Source of the DNA: Rhodoferax ferrireducens T118
GTDB taxonomy: Bacteria; Pseudomonadota; Gammaproteobacteria; Burkholderiales; Burkholderiaceae_C
NCBI RefSeq assembly: GCF_000013605.1
Contig: NC_007908.1
Span: 2,976,001-3,040,000 of the forward strand
Direction of reading: 5' to 3'
DNA length: 64,000 nucleotides
Made by a program: the position numbers and the translations under genes. Shown here in pieces: positions 26,315 to 33,981 of this stretch (positions are counted from its first letter, which is position 1; each line of letters begins with the position of its first letter). Under the pieces are notes generated by a model that had not been told where the DNA came from, made no database searches, and saw only the letters and a program-made list of their open reading frames with translations.

Positions 26315-27648
26315 GTGCCAACTCCGTCTTGTTGCATGGACCATAGATTTGAAAAATCACTGCCAATTGTTGTCGCCAAAGGGCCACCACTTGTCATTTT
26401 TTCGACAACGTTCTGCTGGTGTTTCAAAAAAGCTGTTTCGATAGCATTAACCACCTGCGCAATCACGCTGCCCTGAGTGCAACGTACATATTTCCACGCA
26501 ATGGCCTTCGCCGCTTCACGCGCATCTGCATCATTCAGAATTTGCTCTATAGCTTCATGCGCATGGGTCGCCACATGTTCCAGCGGCAACACCTGTGCGG
26601 CACCCGTGGATTTGATTCGCTTGGCAAGCATGACCTGCTCGACGGTGCGTGGAATCAGTAGCAAGGGAGTGCCAGCAAGCAAGCTTGCCGCGATCAGTCC
26701 ATGCCCTGCATTGGTGATGGTGATGTCAGCCTGTTCGAGGAGCCCAGCGAGTCTGACTGGATGCGGATAGAGTTGAATGCGGTCGTCACTCAAGCGCTCT
26801 GCCGCACCTGCCTGAAGCCCCGGCAGCACTGCGATCACCCGTGCACCCAGGCTCTTCAACACTTTCAGGAGAGCCAGATTCGCCCGGTCTGGCTGAAGGT
26901 ACACAAACACCCGGCGTGTTGTGTGCTCTGTGGACGGTTCAGACCACCGTGCCACCGGTCCAAATTCTGTAGAAAACAAGGGGCCGATGTATCGGCCCTG
27001 TAGCCGTGGCCCAAAGTGGTCAGTTTCTGGCAAGGTGGCAATCAACTGAGTGGCGCTCTTGTAGAGATCGCTCAACCATTGAAGCTCAGTCACCCCCGCG
27101 CTGGAACAGTGGCGATTGATACGCTTTACCAACGACGCTTCCATTTCGAACACCGAAGCTTCGTCTACCATTTTCGATGGGCGGATGATCGGCAGCGTTC
27201 TAGATTTGGGCGGTGCTTCCCAGCCGATAGCCAGATGCACAGCCGGCAATTTTTGCAGCCTTGCAGCCAGCATGGCGAGCGGGGCAAACTCGATCAGGAG
27301 TACATCTGGTCTGAAATCTCCGATTAATGTTGCCCAGAGGCTCAGCGCGTCGGCAAGGCCTTCTTCGTCGCCATAGGCATATCTGCCCAGGATGTCGGCA
27401 TAGCAAACGACGTCGCTTTCCCGTTGTTCGCTCCCCGCCCGGGAGCGAATCGTCGGACATTTGACACATTTGACTTGCGGGTCACGCAAGAACTCATGGG
27501 CAGAGGCAGGATCGGGAACCGCCAGCAAGACCTCATGCCCGTTGCCCCTGAGTTCCGTCACGACCGGCAGCAGACGCAGCAGATGCCCGAGATGAGTCCC
27601 TAGCTCCCAGACGACCAATACTTTCAACAGCGTGGAAGCAGATTTCAA
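26311..27648 (-). CDS. Glycosyltransferase, GT1/UGT-like
   Basis: 445 residues in two Rossmann-like halves. The N-terminus has VLVVWELGTHLGHLLRLLPV, the acceptor-side strand and Gly/His loop typical of UGT/MGT enzymes. The C-terminal half has the donor-binding run ITNAGHGLIAASLLAGTPLL followed by EQVMLAKRI, the usual GT1 signature shape. It transfers a sugar from a nucleotide donor to an unknown acceptor in the cytosol. It starts at a TTG that overlaps the ABC exporter stop (TTGA) and ends overlapping the lipase stub. Its position between exporter and cargo genes suggests glycosylation of the RTX proteins or of a lipid (inference). Confidence 0.8.
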   Translation of the reverse strand: MKSASTLLKVLVVWELGTHLGHLLRLLPVVTELRGNGHEVLLAVPDPASAHEFLRDPQVKCVKCPTIRSRAGSEQRESDVVCYADILGRYAYGDEEGLADALSLWATLIGDFRPDVLLIEFAPLAMLAARLQKLPAVHLAIGWEAPPKSRTLPIIRPSKMVDEASVFEMEASLVKRINRHCSSAGVTELQWLSDLYKSATQLIATLPETDHFGPRLQGRYIGPLFSTEFGPVARWSEPSTEHTTRRVFVYLQPDRANLALLKVLKSLGARVIAVLPGLQAGAAERLSDDRIQLYPHPVRLAGLLEQADITITNAGHGLIAASLLAGTPLLLIPRTVEQVMLAKRIKSTGAAQVLPLEHVATHAHEAIEQILNDADAREAAKAIAWKYVRCTQGSVIAQVVNAIETAFLKHQQNVVEKMTSGGPLATTIGSDFSNLWSMQQDGVGT

Positions 27649-29837
27649 GCGCCCTCCAAAACTTGGTGCCCTGCGGCAGGTGTTGGAGGATTGGAGACGC
27701 TGCGCATTTGCCTCGCCCCGTCCCTGCCCAGATGAATCACCTCATCGACCCGCAAAGCCTTGGGTAAGGCATGGGTAATAAATAGCATCGTGACCTTGCC
27801 TTTGAGGCCATTAATAGTCCTGGCAAAATGCTCGGCCGTTTCCGCATCGAGCGCACTGGTAGCCTCGTCAAAAATCAGTACCTTGGGGCGCTTCAGCAAG
27901 GCACGCGCAATCGCCAGGCGCTGCTTTTGACCGCCTGAAAGGCCGGCACCGCGCTCTCCAATCGGCGTTTGGTAGCCCTGCGGCAGCGCTTCGACGGTGG
28001 CATGAATCTCTGCCATCTTGCAGGCCTGCACCACCTGCTCGAAGCTGGCGTGCGGGTTGGCCAGCGCCAGGTTGTCGTAAATCGTGCCACTAAACAGCAC
28101 GGTTTCTTGCGGGACCACGCCAAAAGTGGTGCGCAGCTCATTGGCGCTGAGGTGGCGAATATCGATGCCATCCAGTTTGATCTGTCCGTTGGTTGGCCAA
28201 TAAAAGCCCTGCAGAAGTTTGGCCAGTGTGCTTTTGCCCGAGCCACTGGGTCCCATCAGCGCGATGGTGCGACCCGGCTCGATGTCCAGACTGAGGTTCT
28301 CATACAGATAAGGCAGGTCATCGGCATAGCGGAAGGCGATGCGGTCGATCTCGATGCGGCCTTGCCCCGCGCCCTGACGGCCCGGCGTCAAACTGTAGGG
28401 CTCAACTGGCGCGTTCATCAGGTCACCGAGCCGTGCCACGGCCAGACTTGCCTGTTGGAACTGCTGCCACAACCCGACCAGGCGCATCATCGGCTGGCTC
28501 AGCTTGCCGGCAAACATCTGGAAGGCCACCAACATGCCTATGGTGAAGACCGCTGCTTTGCCGGTGGCTGCCTCGGCGGACGGATTCATCACGATCCAGG
28601 CCCCCACCAGCAGGATGAGCAAGGTCATCAGTTGCTCCAGCGTGGAGGCGATCACGTTGTAGGTGTTGCCTATCTGCTTGGTTTGGAAGCCTGACTGCAA
28701 ATACGTAGCCAGGTAACCTGAGTACTTGGCCTTCAGTTGCGGCTCGAACTGCAGGCTCTTGACGGTCTCAAAGCCTGCGATGTATTCGGTCAAAAACGCC
28801 TGGTTGCGCGCGCCCAGCATGAACTGCTCGTTCAGCCGGGCCTGAAATACCGGGGCGACCAGTACCGACAAAATGCCAATGACCGCCAGAATTCCCAAGG
28901 CAATCAGCGTCAGCGGCACCGAGTAATAAAACATCACGGCCACTGCAATCAGCATGAAGGGCAGGTCAAGAACTAGGGTGACGGCGGCCGAACTGACGAA
29001 CTCGCGAATCGTCTCCACACCATGCAGCCGCGCCGCTACTACGCCGGTGGGGCGGTTCTGAAAATAGCGCGGTGGCAATTTGAAGAGATGATCAAACACC
29101 TCAGCCGCCAGTACCGCATCGACCCGGTTGCCGGTGTGCAGCACCAGATACTGGCGTACCCAGGTGAGGACGGCGGTGGCCACCATGAAAATCGCCATGC
29201 CGACGGCAATGGCAATCAAGGTGCTCTGGGTCTGGTGGACGATGACTTTGTCGATGATGGCCTGGGTGAAAAGCGGCAAGCCCAGGGCCAGCAGTTGCAA
29301 GACCAGTGAAGCCCACAGCACATCACGCCAGACCTTGCGATGTTTGAGCAGTTCTGGCACAAACCAGCGAAAGCCAAACGAGGCTGATCCTTGTTGGGGC
29401 TGATCGGGGTCGTTGAACGCTTCGACCTGTGGTTGCAGCAACAGGATTTGGCCGCTGTAGCGGGCTTCGAATTCGGCCAAGGGCTGGGTGTTGGGTTTGT
29501 TCGAGCCAGCTGGGATCCAGGTCACGGCATCAGCGCTGGCGCTGACCAGCAGGCCTAGGCCGGGCTGGTTTTCGGCAGGCGTAAGCAGGAAGATGGTGGT
29601 CGTTGAGAGGCGCGCCAACTCAGCAGAACTTGCTTCGAGCAAGCGAGCTTGAAAGCCCAAGGCGCGAGAGGCTGTGACCAGGGTGGCCGCAGAATACGGC
29701 GGCGCATGCTGTTTGAGCAGCAGCTCGGGATCAAACGGTTTGCCATGCAATGCGCAGCAAGAACCTAGTGCCCAGACCAACTCCCTCAACTGAATCTCTT
29801 GCAAGAACCGCTCCTCGCCCTCACAACCCGGTTGCAA
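27645..29837 (-). CDS. T1SS ABC exporter (HlyB-like)
   Basis: 730 residues. The N-terminal C39-like domain (about 1-140) is degenerate, without a clear catalytic triad, as in exporters of RTX proteins that are not cleaved. A membrane domain (about 165-450) has several helices. The ATPase has Walker A GPSGSGKST (529-537), signature LSGGQKQR (633-640), Walker B VLIFDEATSALD (653-664) and H-loop His about 689. It drives ATP-dependent export of unfolded RTX substrates across both membranes with HlyD and TolC. The start is a TTG at 29837 with AGGG upstream; TAG closes the frame a few codons further up. It is the first gene of the operon. Confidence 0.92.
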   Translation of the reverse strand: MQPGCEGEERFLQEIQLRELVWALGSCCALHGKPFDPELLLKQHAPPYSAATLVTASRALGFQARLLEASSAELARLSTTTIFLLTPAENQPGLGLLVSASADAVTWIPAGSNKPNTQPLAEFEARYSGQILLLQPQVEAFNDPDQPQQGSASFGFRWFVPELLKHRKVWRDVLWASLVLQLLALGLPLFTQAIIDKVIVHQTQSTLIAIAVGMAIFMVATAVLTWVRQYLVLHTGNRVDAVLAAEVFDHLFKLPPRYFQNRPTGVVAARLHGVETIREFVSSAAVTLVLDLPFMLIAVAVMFYYSVPLTLIALGILAVIGILSVLVAPVFQARLNEQFMLGARNQAFLTEYIAGFETVKSLQFEPQLKAKYSGYLATYLQSGFQTKQIGNTYNVIASTLEQLMTLLILLVGAWIVMNPSAEAATGKAAVFTIGMLVAFQMFAGKLSQPMMRLVGLWQQFQQASLAVARLGDLMNAPVEPYSLTPGRQGAGQGRIEIDRIAFRYADDLPYLYENLSLDIEPGRTIALMGPSGSGKSTLAKLLQGFYWPTNGQIKLDGIDIRHLSANELRTTFGVVPQETVLFSGTIYDNLALANPHASFEQVVQACKMAEIHATVEALPQGYQTPIGERGAGLSGGQKQRLAIARALLKRPKVLIFDEATSALDAETAEHFARTINGLKGKVTMLFITHALPKALRVDEVIHLGRDGARQMRSVSNPPTPAAGHQVLEGA

Positions 29838-30021
29838 GGTGTCCCTATGTTGCTATTGCAAATGCAGAAATGCTTTCTGGTCTTGTGGCGCATCCAACAT
29901 CTGATAAAGCGAGGCCAAAGGCCATGAATTTGATCATTGAAGTAGCCAATGGCAATCCTGTAGGGTTGCAACAGCGAAGATGCTGATGTAACGAATGGTA
30001 ACCGGCTACTCTGTCAGCGAC

Positions 30022-30041
30022 TATCCCCCAAATGGGGGGTA
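30022..30041. promoter_or_regulatory. Dyad TATCCCCCA/TGGGGGGTA, possible operator
   Basis: TATCCCCCA and TGGGGGGTA form a 20-bp dyad with one G-T pair, centred on AA. It lies between two divergent genes and just upstream of a TTGACA element. It is too short and lacks a T-run for a terminator. A protein-binding site is the better reading; the protein is unknown. Confidence 0.45.
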
Positions 30042-30049
30042 TCCAATTT

Positions 30050-30076
30050 TTGACATACTTTTTATCCAAATTATTC
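30050..30076 (+). promoter_or_regulatory. Possible sigma-70 promoter for the small membrane protein gene
   Basis: A perfect -35 TTGACA lies at 30050-30055, followed at near-standard spacing by the weak -10 candidate TTATTC (30071-30076). It is about 125 bases before the ATG at 30202. The overlap zone with the dyad just upstream fits an operator or activator site. Confidence 0.35.
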
Positions 30077-30201
30077 GGTTCGAATCAGGAATTGTTGGGC
30101 GGGTTTGGGCGGCCCCGTAGCCTCAACGAGAGAAGTACAACAGATTGGATGGGCAGTATGATGAAGCGCTTGCCAACCCATGAACACCCAAAGAAACTTT
30201 C

Positions 30202-30603
30202 ATGCTCAACAGTCTTTCACCTTTTCTGCTGCATTGGGGCATCACAGCAATCTCGCTCTGGGTCACCAGCCTCCTGTTCCAGGGAATTCGGTTCAGCAGT
30301 ACCTCTGCGTTGATCGTATCGGCACTGCTGCTGGGCTTTGCGAACGCCGTTGTCAAGCCGCTGCTCATTGTCCTGACCTTGCCGTTGACTTTTTTGACAT
30401 TCGGCCTGTTCCTGTTGGTGATCAACGCCTTGATGATTCTGCTGGTTTCGTCTCTGGTCACGGGTTTCAAGGTCTCAGGCTTCTGGACCGCGTTTTTTGC
30501 CAGTATTTTCATTTCCGTGCTCAGTTTTGCGATTGGCGCCATCTTGCCCAGTGACAGTCCGGCGCACGATATCCAGATGCCCCACAGCGGCATGTGGCTC
30601 TGA
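30202..30603 (+). CDS. Phage holin 4 superfamily/YvlD-type membrane protein
   Basis: 133 residues with four predicted membrane helices. The run ALLLGFANAVVKPLLIVLTL followed by PLTFLTFGLFLLVINALMIL is the hallmark of the Phage_holin_4_2 (YvlD) family. These are chromosomal inner-membrane proteins of unknown role, sometimes linked to envelope stress, and are not true phage holins. The upstream ribosome site is weak (AAAGAA). A DUF3144 gene follows after 15 bases, suggesting a shared transcript. Confidence 0.82.
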   Translation: MLNSLSPFLLHWGITAISLWVTSLLFQGIRFSSTSALIVSALLLGFANAVVKPLLIVLTLPLTFLTFGLFLLVINALMILLVSSLVTGFKVSGFWTAFFASIFISVLSFAIGAILPSDSPAHDIQMPHSGMWL

Positions 30604-30618
30604 CAAAGAAAGATCACC

Positions 30619-30882
30619 ATGGCCTACCCTCCAGAATTTCTCAAACTCGTTGACGAGTTCATTCATCTTGCCAACCGATTGGCCGAGGGCGGAAACGACG
30701 GAGAGGTAAGCGCCGCAATTTTGTTCGCCGCTGGTCGTTATAACGCCTTCAATTTCGTGTCCCGCAATGGTACGGAACAGGATCGCGAGAAGGCGGTGGA
30801 GTTTTATGTGTCGGAGTACCGTAAAGCGCTTGTCTCAAACATGGAGGGTGTCGTCGGACCTGTGGTCAAACCACAAGGCTAG
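30619..30882 (+). CDS. DUF3144 family protein
   Basis: 87 residues, the normal size of DUF3144. The protein has FLKLVDEFIHLANRLA, AAILFAAGRYNAFNF and a helical C-terminal half (REKAVEFYVSEYRKAL). It is a small soluble protein of unknown function found in many proteobacteria. The stop is 50 bases before the metallopeptidase gene. Confidence 0.82.
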   Translation: MAYPPEFLKLVDEFIHLANRLAEGGNDGEVSAAILFAAGRYNAFNFVSRNGTEQDREKAVEFYVSEYRKALVSNMEGVVGPVVKPQG

Positions 30883-30931
30883 AGACCAGTAACAACGTCG
30901 GCACACAAACTGAGTTGCGATCGGAGTCATC

Positions 30932-31819
30932 ATGAAATGGGAAGGCAATCGAGAGTCTGACAACGTCGAAGACCGGCGCAATGAGGGCGGCAGTGGTTTT
31001 GGGGGCGGCCTGCTGGGCGGGCGCAGCATCGGCATTGGCACCGTCGTGGTGGCGCTGCTGGCCAGCTGGATTTTTGGCATCAACCCGCTCACCGTCCTGA
31101 GCCTTTTGAGCGGGGGTGGCGGCTCACCGTCGGCCCAGGTACAGCAACAGACACCCGCACAAAAGCCACCGGCCGATGACCGCATGGCCGCCTTTGTGTC
31201 CACGGTGCTGGCCGACACCGAGGACGTCTGGAAAGACGTTTTTGCCAAGAGCGGCGGCACCTATCAGGAACCCCGACTGGTGCTGTTTCGCGGTGCGACG
31301 CAAACCGCCTGCGGTCAGGGACAGGCGGCAATGGGGCCTTTCTACTGCCCTGGCGATCAGAGGGTGTACATCGACCTCGGTTTTTACGAAACTCTGAAAA
31401 ACAGGCTTGGTGCACCCGGTGATTTTGCCCAAGCCTATGTGATTGCCCACGAGGTGGGCCACCATGTGCAAAACCTGCTCGGCATCAGTGCCAGGATGGA
31501 CCAGATGCGTGGACGCGTTAGCACGGCCAACTACAACATCTTGAGCGTGAAGCTTGAGTTGCAGGCCGACTGCTTTGCTGGCGTGTGGGCCAACCACGCC
31601 CAGAGCGCGCGCCAGATTCTGGAGCAGGGCGACGTGGAAGAAGCCATGAACGCAGCGGCCAAAATTGGCGACGACGCTTTGCAGCGTTCCGGCGGTGGCG
31701 CCGTGGTGCCCGAGAGCTTTACCCACGGCACCAGCGCCCAGCGCCAGCGCTGGTTTGATGCGGGGCTCAAGAACGGCAGCATTCAGGCCTGTGACACCTT
31801 CAGCGCCCGAAGTCTGTAA
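30932..31819 (+). CDS. YpfJ-type neutral zinc metallopeptidase
   Basis: 295 residues, as is usual for the family. A Gly-rich cytosolic N-terminus (MKWEGNRESDNVEDRR, GGG) precedes one membrane helix (about 34-52). The periplasmic catalytic domain carries HEVGHH (His 173 and 177, Glu 174) and, further on, ELQADCFAGVWA, which supplies the third ligand region. Substrates are unknown. Confidence 0.9.
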   Translation: MKWEGNRESDNVEDRRNEGGSGFGGGLLGGRSIGIGTVVVALLASWIFGINPLTVLSLLSGGGGSPSAQVQQQTPAQKPPADDRMAAFVSTVLADTEDVWKDVFAKSGGTYQEPRLVLFRGATQTACGQGQAAMGPFYCPGDQRVYIDLGFYETLKNRLGAPGDFAQAYVIAHEVGHHVQNLLGISARMDQMRGRVSTANYNILSVKLELQADCFAGVWANHAQSARQILEQGDVEEAMNAAAKIGDDALQRSGGGAVVPESFTHGTSAQRQRWFDAGLKNGSIQACDTFSARSL

Positions 31820-31857
31820 ACACAAAATGGCTCATTGAGGCCCATGGGGGCCAGTAG

Positions 31858-32163
31858 CTATGTGGAATTTTTGTGAACCGAAGCAAAAGGGTCAATGGCT
31901 GTTGACTCTGTGCTGGGCGTGGCTTCATGCAGCTGGTCGGGCACCGTAGCAGGCCACGCGGCTTGCATCTGACTGTCATGAAACGCAACGGATTCCTGCC
32001 ACAAGGACCAATCAGACTCCTCGTTGCCTTCAACCACTTCAGGAAGTGGGAGAGGCCGCGGTATGAGTCGCCTCTCCTTGGCTGTCGATGAAGTCTTGTT
32101 GAGTGCTTCTGTCTGCGTTGGTCTGTTCACTGCAACTTTTGAATTCCTGAAAAAATTCAACAT
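31858..32163 (-). CDS. Hypothetical protein of 101 residues
   Basis: Not recognised. It begins MLNFFRNSKVAV and is otherwise polar, with Pro- and Ser-rich parts and a tail ending DPFASVHKNST. There is no membrane segment. GAGGGG lies 6 bases before the ATG, and the amino acid usage looks protein-like. It converges with the metallopeptidase gene. The coding call is moderate. Confidence 0.5.
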   Translation of the reverse strand: MLNFFRNSKVAVNRPTQTEALNKTSSTAKERRLIPRPLPLPEVVEGNEESDWSLWQESVAFHDSQMQAAWPATVPDQLHEATPSTESTAIDPFASVHKNST

Positions 32164-32196
32164 GGGCGCCCCTCACTTCTTTGACTTTGCTCCACT

Positions 32197-32220
32197 ACAT
32201 TTGACATTTGACATTTGACA
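32197..32220 (+). repeat. Heptamer tandem repeat ACATTTG x3
   Basis: Three perfect ACATTTG units and a partial fourth, just upstream of the minus-strand hypothetical gene. It is probably a slippage product; I see no function. Confidence 0.75.
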
Positions 32221-32264
32221 GCAGATTATCCTGCGGAATGGGATACGCGTACCACCCCCAATGA

Positions 32265-32335
32265 TTCAGGCGGACTGGCGGGCCGCCGCGATGGCCTGAT
32301 TGCGCAGTGTTCTGAGCAAGGCCAGTTCTTTCTCA
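32265..32335 (-). pseudogene. Displaced 3' end of the Ser/Thr kinase gene
   Basis: On the minus strand this encodes FEKELALLRTLRNQAIAAAR, then QSA and a stop. It aligns without gaps to the last 71 bases of the kinase gene (33981-34051) with 7 mismatches. Many differences are silent or conservative, so it diverged under coding constraint or came from an orthologue. It stands alone, with no upstream part of the gene. Confidence 0.78.
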
Positions 32336-32458
32336 AATTGACTGCTAACTACCGACACCAGAATATGCTTTTCCCTACATCAGCTCAGTTGTTCGTCTGA
32401 CATCGTTTGCGGGTACAGCGCGTCATGATTGCTTTCACAACACATCAAGGAGAAAGCC

Positions 32459-32616
32459 ATGGGCCTCGGAACCATACTTCTCATCATTCTGATCCTGATG
32501 CTGGTTGGGGTTATGCCAACCTGGCCGCACAGCAGGAGTGGGGCTACGGACCCAGCGGTGCGCTGGGTCTGGTGGTGGTCATCATCATTGTGCTGCTGTT
32601 AATGGGGCGTCTGTGA
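32459..32616 (+). pseudogene. DUF3309-type small membrane protein, frameshifted
   Basis: The frame starts MGLGTILLIILILMLVG and continues to MPTWPHSR, the typical start of DUF3309. It then loses the family sequence, which continues in another frame as WGYGPSGALGLVVVIIIVLL to LLMGRL and a stop at 32616. A one-base loss (or two-base gain) near 32535 explains this. AAGGAGA lies before the ATG. It is either a recent pseudogene or a sequencing error. Confidence 0.72.
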
Positions 32617-32644
32617 CAGGTCATCTTGCCTGACGGACTGGTTG

Positions 32645-33961
32645 ATGCGAACGCGCTCAAGCTCCGCGCTGATTGGCGCGATGGTATTGGCACTCGCCGC
32701 CTGCGGTGAGGTGGCCACGCTGCCACTATCGGCCGGCATCGGGCCAGAGCCCAAGTTGCCACCGCCACGGCACACGCTGATTCCAACGGTGAACATCGCG
32801 CCCGCCAAGGGCTGGCCGTCTGGCGGGAAGCCACAGGCGGCACCGGGTACGCGCGTGAACGCGTTCGCCAGCGGCCTTGATCACCCGCGCTGGCTTTTTG
32901 TACTACCTAACGGGGATGTGCTGGTGGCTGAGACCAATGCCCCGCCCAAGCCCGAAGACGCCAAGGGCATCAAGGCTTGGCTGACCGGCTTGGTGATGAA
33001 GCGGGCCGGAGCGGCTGTGCTCAGCGCCAACCGCATCACCCTGCTGCGCGATACCGATGGCGACGGGGTAGCGGACCAGCGCTCGGCGCTGCTGGAGGGG
33101 CTGAACTCACCTTTTGGCATGGCGCTGGTGGGCAACGCGCTTTACGTGGCTACCTCCGACGCGGTGCTGCGCTTTGCATACACAGCCGGCGACACACGCA
33201 TCAGCGTGCCTGGCGACAAGCTGATCGACTTGCCTGCGGGTCCGATCAACCACCACTGGACCAAGAACCTCATCGCCAGCCCGGACGGCAGCAAGCTCTA
33301 CGTCACCGTGGGCTCGAACAGCAACGTGGCTGAGCGAGGCATGGCGGTAGAGACGGAGCGCGCCGCCATCTGGGAGGTGGACATCAAGAGTGGTGCGCAC
33401 CGGATCTTTGCATCCGGCCTGCGTAACCCGAATGGACTGGCATGGGAGCCTCACAGCGGCGCGTTGTGGACGGTGGTGAACGAGCGCGACGAGCTTGGCA
33501 GCGACCTGGTTCCCGACTACATGACCTCGGTGCGCGACGGCGCCTTCTACGGTTGGCCTTACAGCTACTTCGGCCAACACCTCGATGAGCGGGTGACACC
33601 ACAGCGGCCCGATCTGGTCGCCACGGCGATTGCACCGGACTACGCCTTGGGGCCGCACACCGCCCCCTTGGGATTGGCGTCCTCGGTCGGTACCACGCTG
33701 CCGCCAGCCTTTTCCAAAGGCATGTTCATCGGCCAGCACGGCTCATGGAACCGCCGGCCCCACAGCGGCTACAAGGTGATATTTGTACCCTTTGAAAGCG
33801 GCCAGCCCGTCGGTGCACCGATTGACGTGCTGACGGGCTTCCTCAGTGAGCAAGGCACTGCCTTCGGCCGCCCCGTGGGTGTGGCGCTTGACAGGCAGGG
33901 CGCACTGCTGGTGGCCGATGATGTGGGCAATGTGGTCTGGCGTGTGAGCGCAGAGCATTAG
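32645..33961 (+). CDS. PQQ-dependent sugar (L-sorbosone-type) dehydrogenase lipoprotein
   Basis: 438 residues. The signal ends in LAAC, a lipobox. The six-bladed propeller typical of the GDH-B/sorbosone dehydrogenase family is seen as [61 protein letters not shown], then [11 protein letters not shown] and [16 protein letters not shown]. Such proteins oxidise sugars or aldoses in the periplasm with PQQ. No PQQ synthesis genes are in the window. The ATG at 32645 follows a TTG at 32642. The gene sits between the two copies of the kinase 3' end and so may have arrived as part of an insertion. Confidence 0.87.
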   Translation: MRTRSSSALIGAMVLALAACGEVATLPLSAGIGPEPKLPPPRHTLIPTVNIAPAKGWPSGGKPQAAPGTRVNAFASGLDHPRWLFVLPNGDVLVAETNAPPKPEDAKGIKAWLTGLVMKRAGAAVLSANRITLLRDTDGDGVADQRSALLEGLNSPFGMALVGNALYVATSDAVLRFAYTAGDTRISVPGDKLIDLPAGPINHHWTKNLIASPDGSKLYVTVGSNSNVAERGMAVETERAAIWEVDIKSGAHRIFASGLRNPNGLAWEPHSGALWTVVNERDELGSDLVPDYMTSVRDGAFYGWPYSYFGQHLDERVTPQRPDLVATAIAPDYALGPHTAPLGLASSVGTTLPPAFSKGMFIGQHGSWNRRPHSGYKVIFVPFESGQPVGAPIDVLTGFLSEQGTAFGRPVGVALDRQGALLVADDVGNVVWRVSAEH

Positions 33962-33981
33962 CCGTCAAAAATGCTCAAATT

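Larger units (their letters stand above)
29838..30201. other. Divergent intergenic region before the T1SS operon
   Basis: It lies between the T1SS operon (leftward) and a small membrane protein gene (rightward). It holds a G/C-run dyad and a TTGACA element described separately. No gene. A leftward promoter for the 20-kb operon must lie here or within the first gene, but I cannot point to one with confidence. Confidence 0.5.

Noticed and set aside
27645..28000. C39 peptidase activity of the exporter
   Set aside because: The N-terminal domain of this exporter lacks a clear Cys-His-Asp triad, and the substrates have no double-glycine leaders; it is read as a non-cleaving domain.
30202..30603. 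Prophage holin
   Set aside because: The family name contains holin, but the protein is a chromosomal YvlD-type membrane protein and no other phage gene is nearby.
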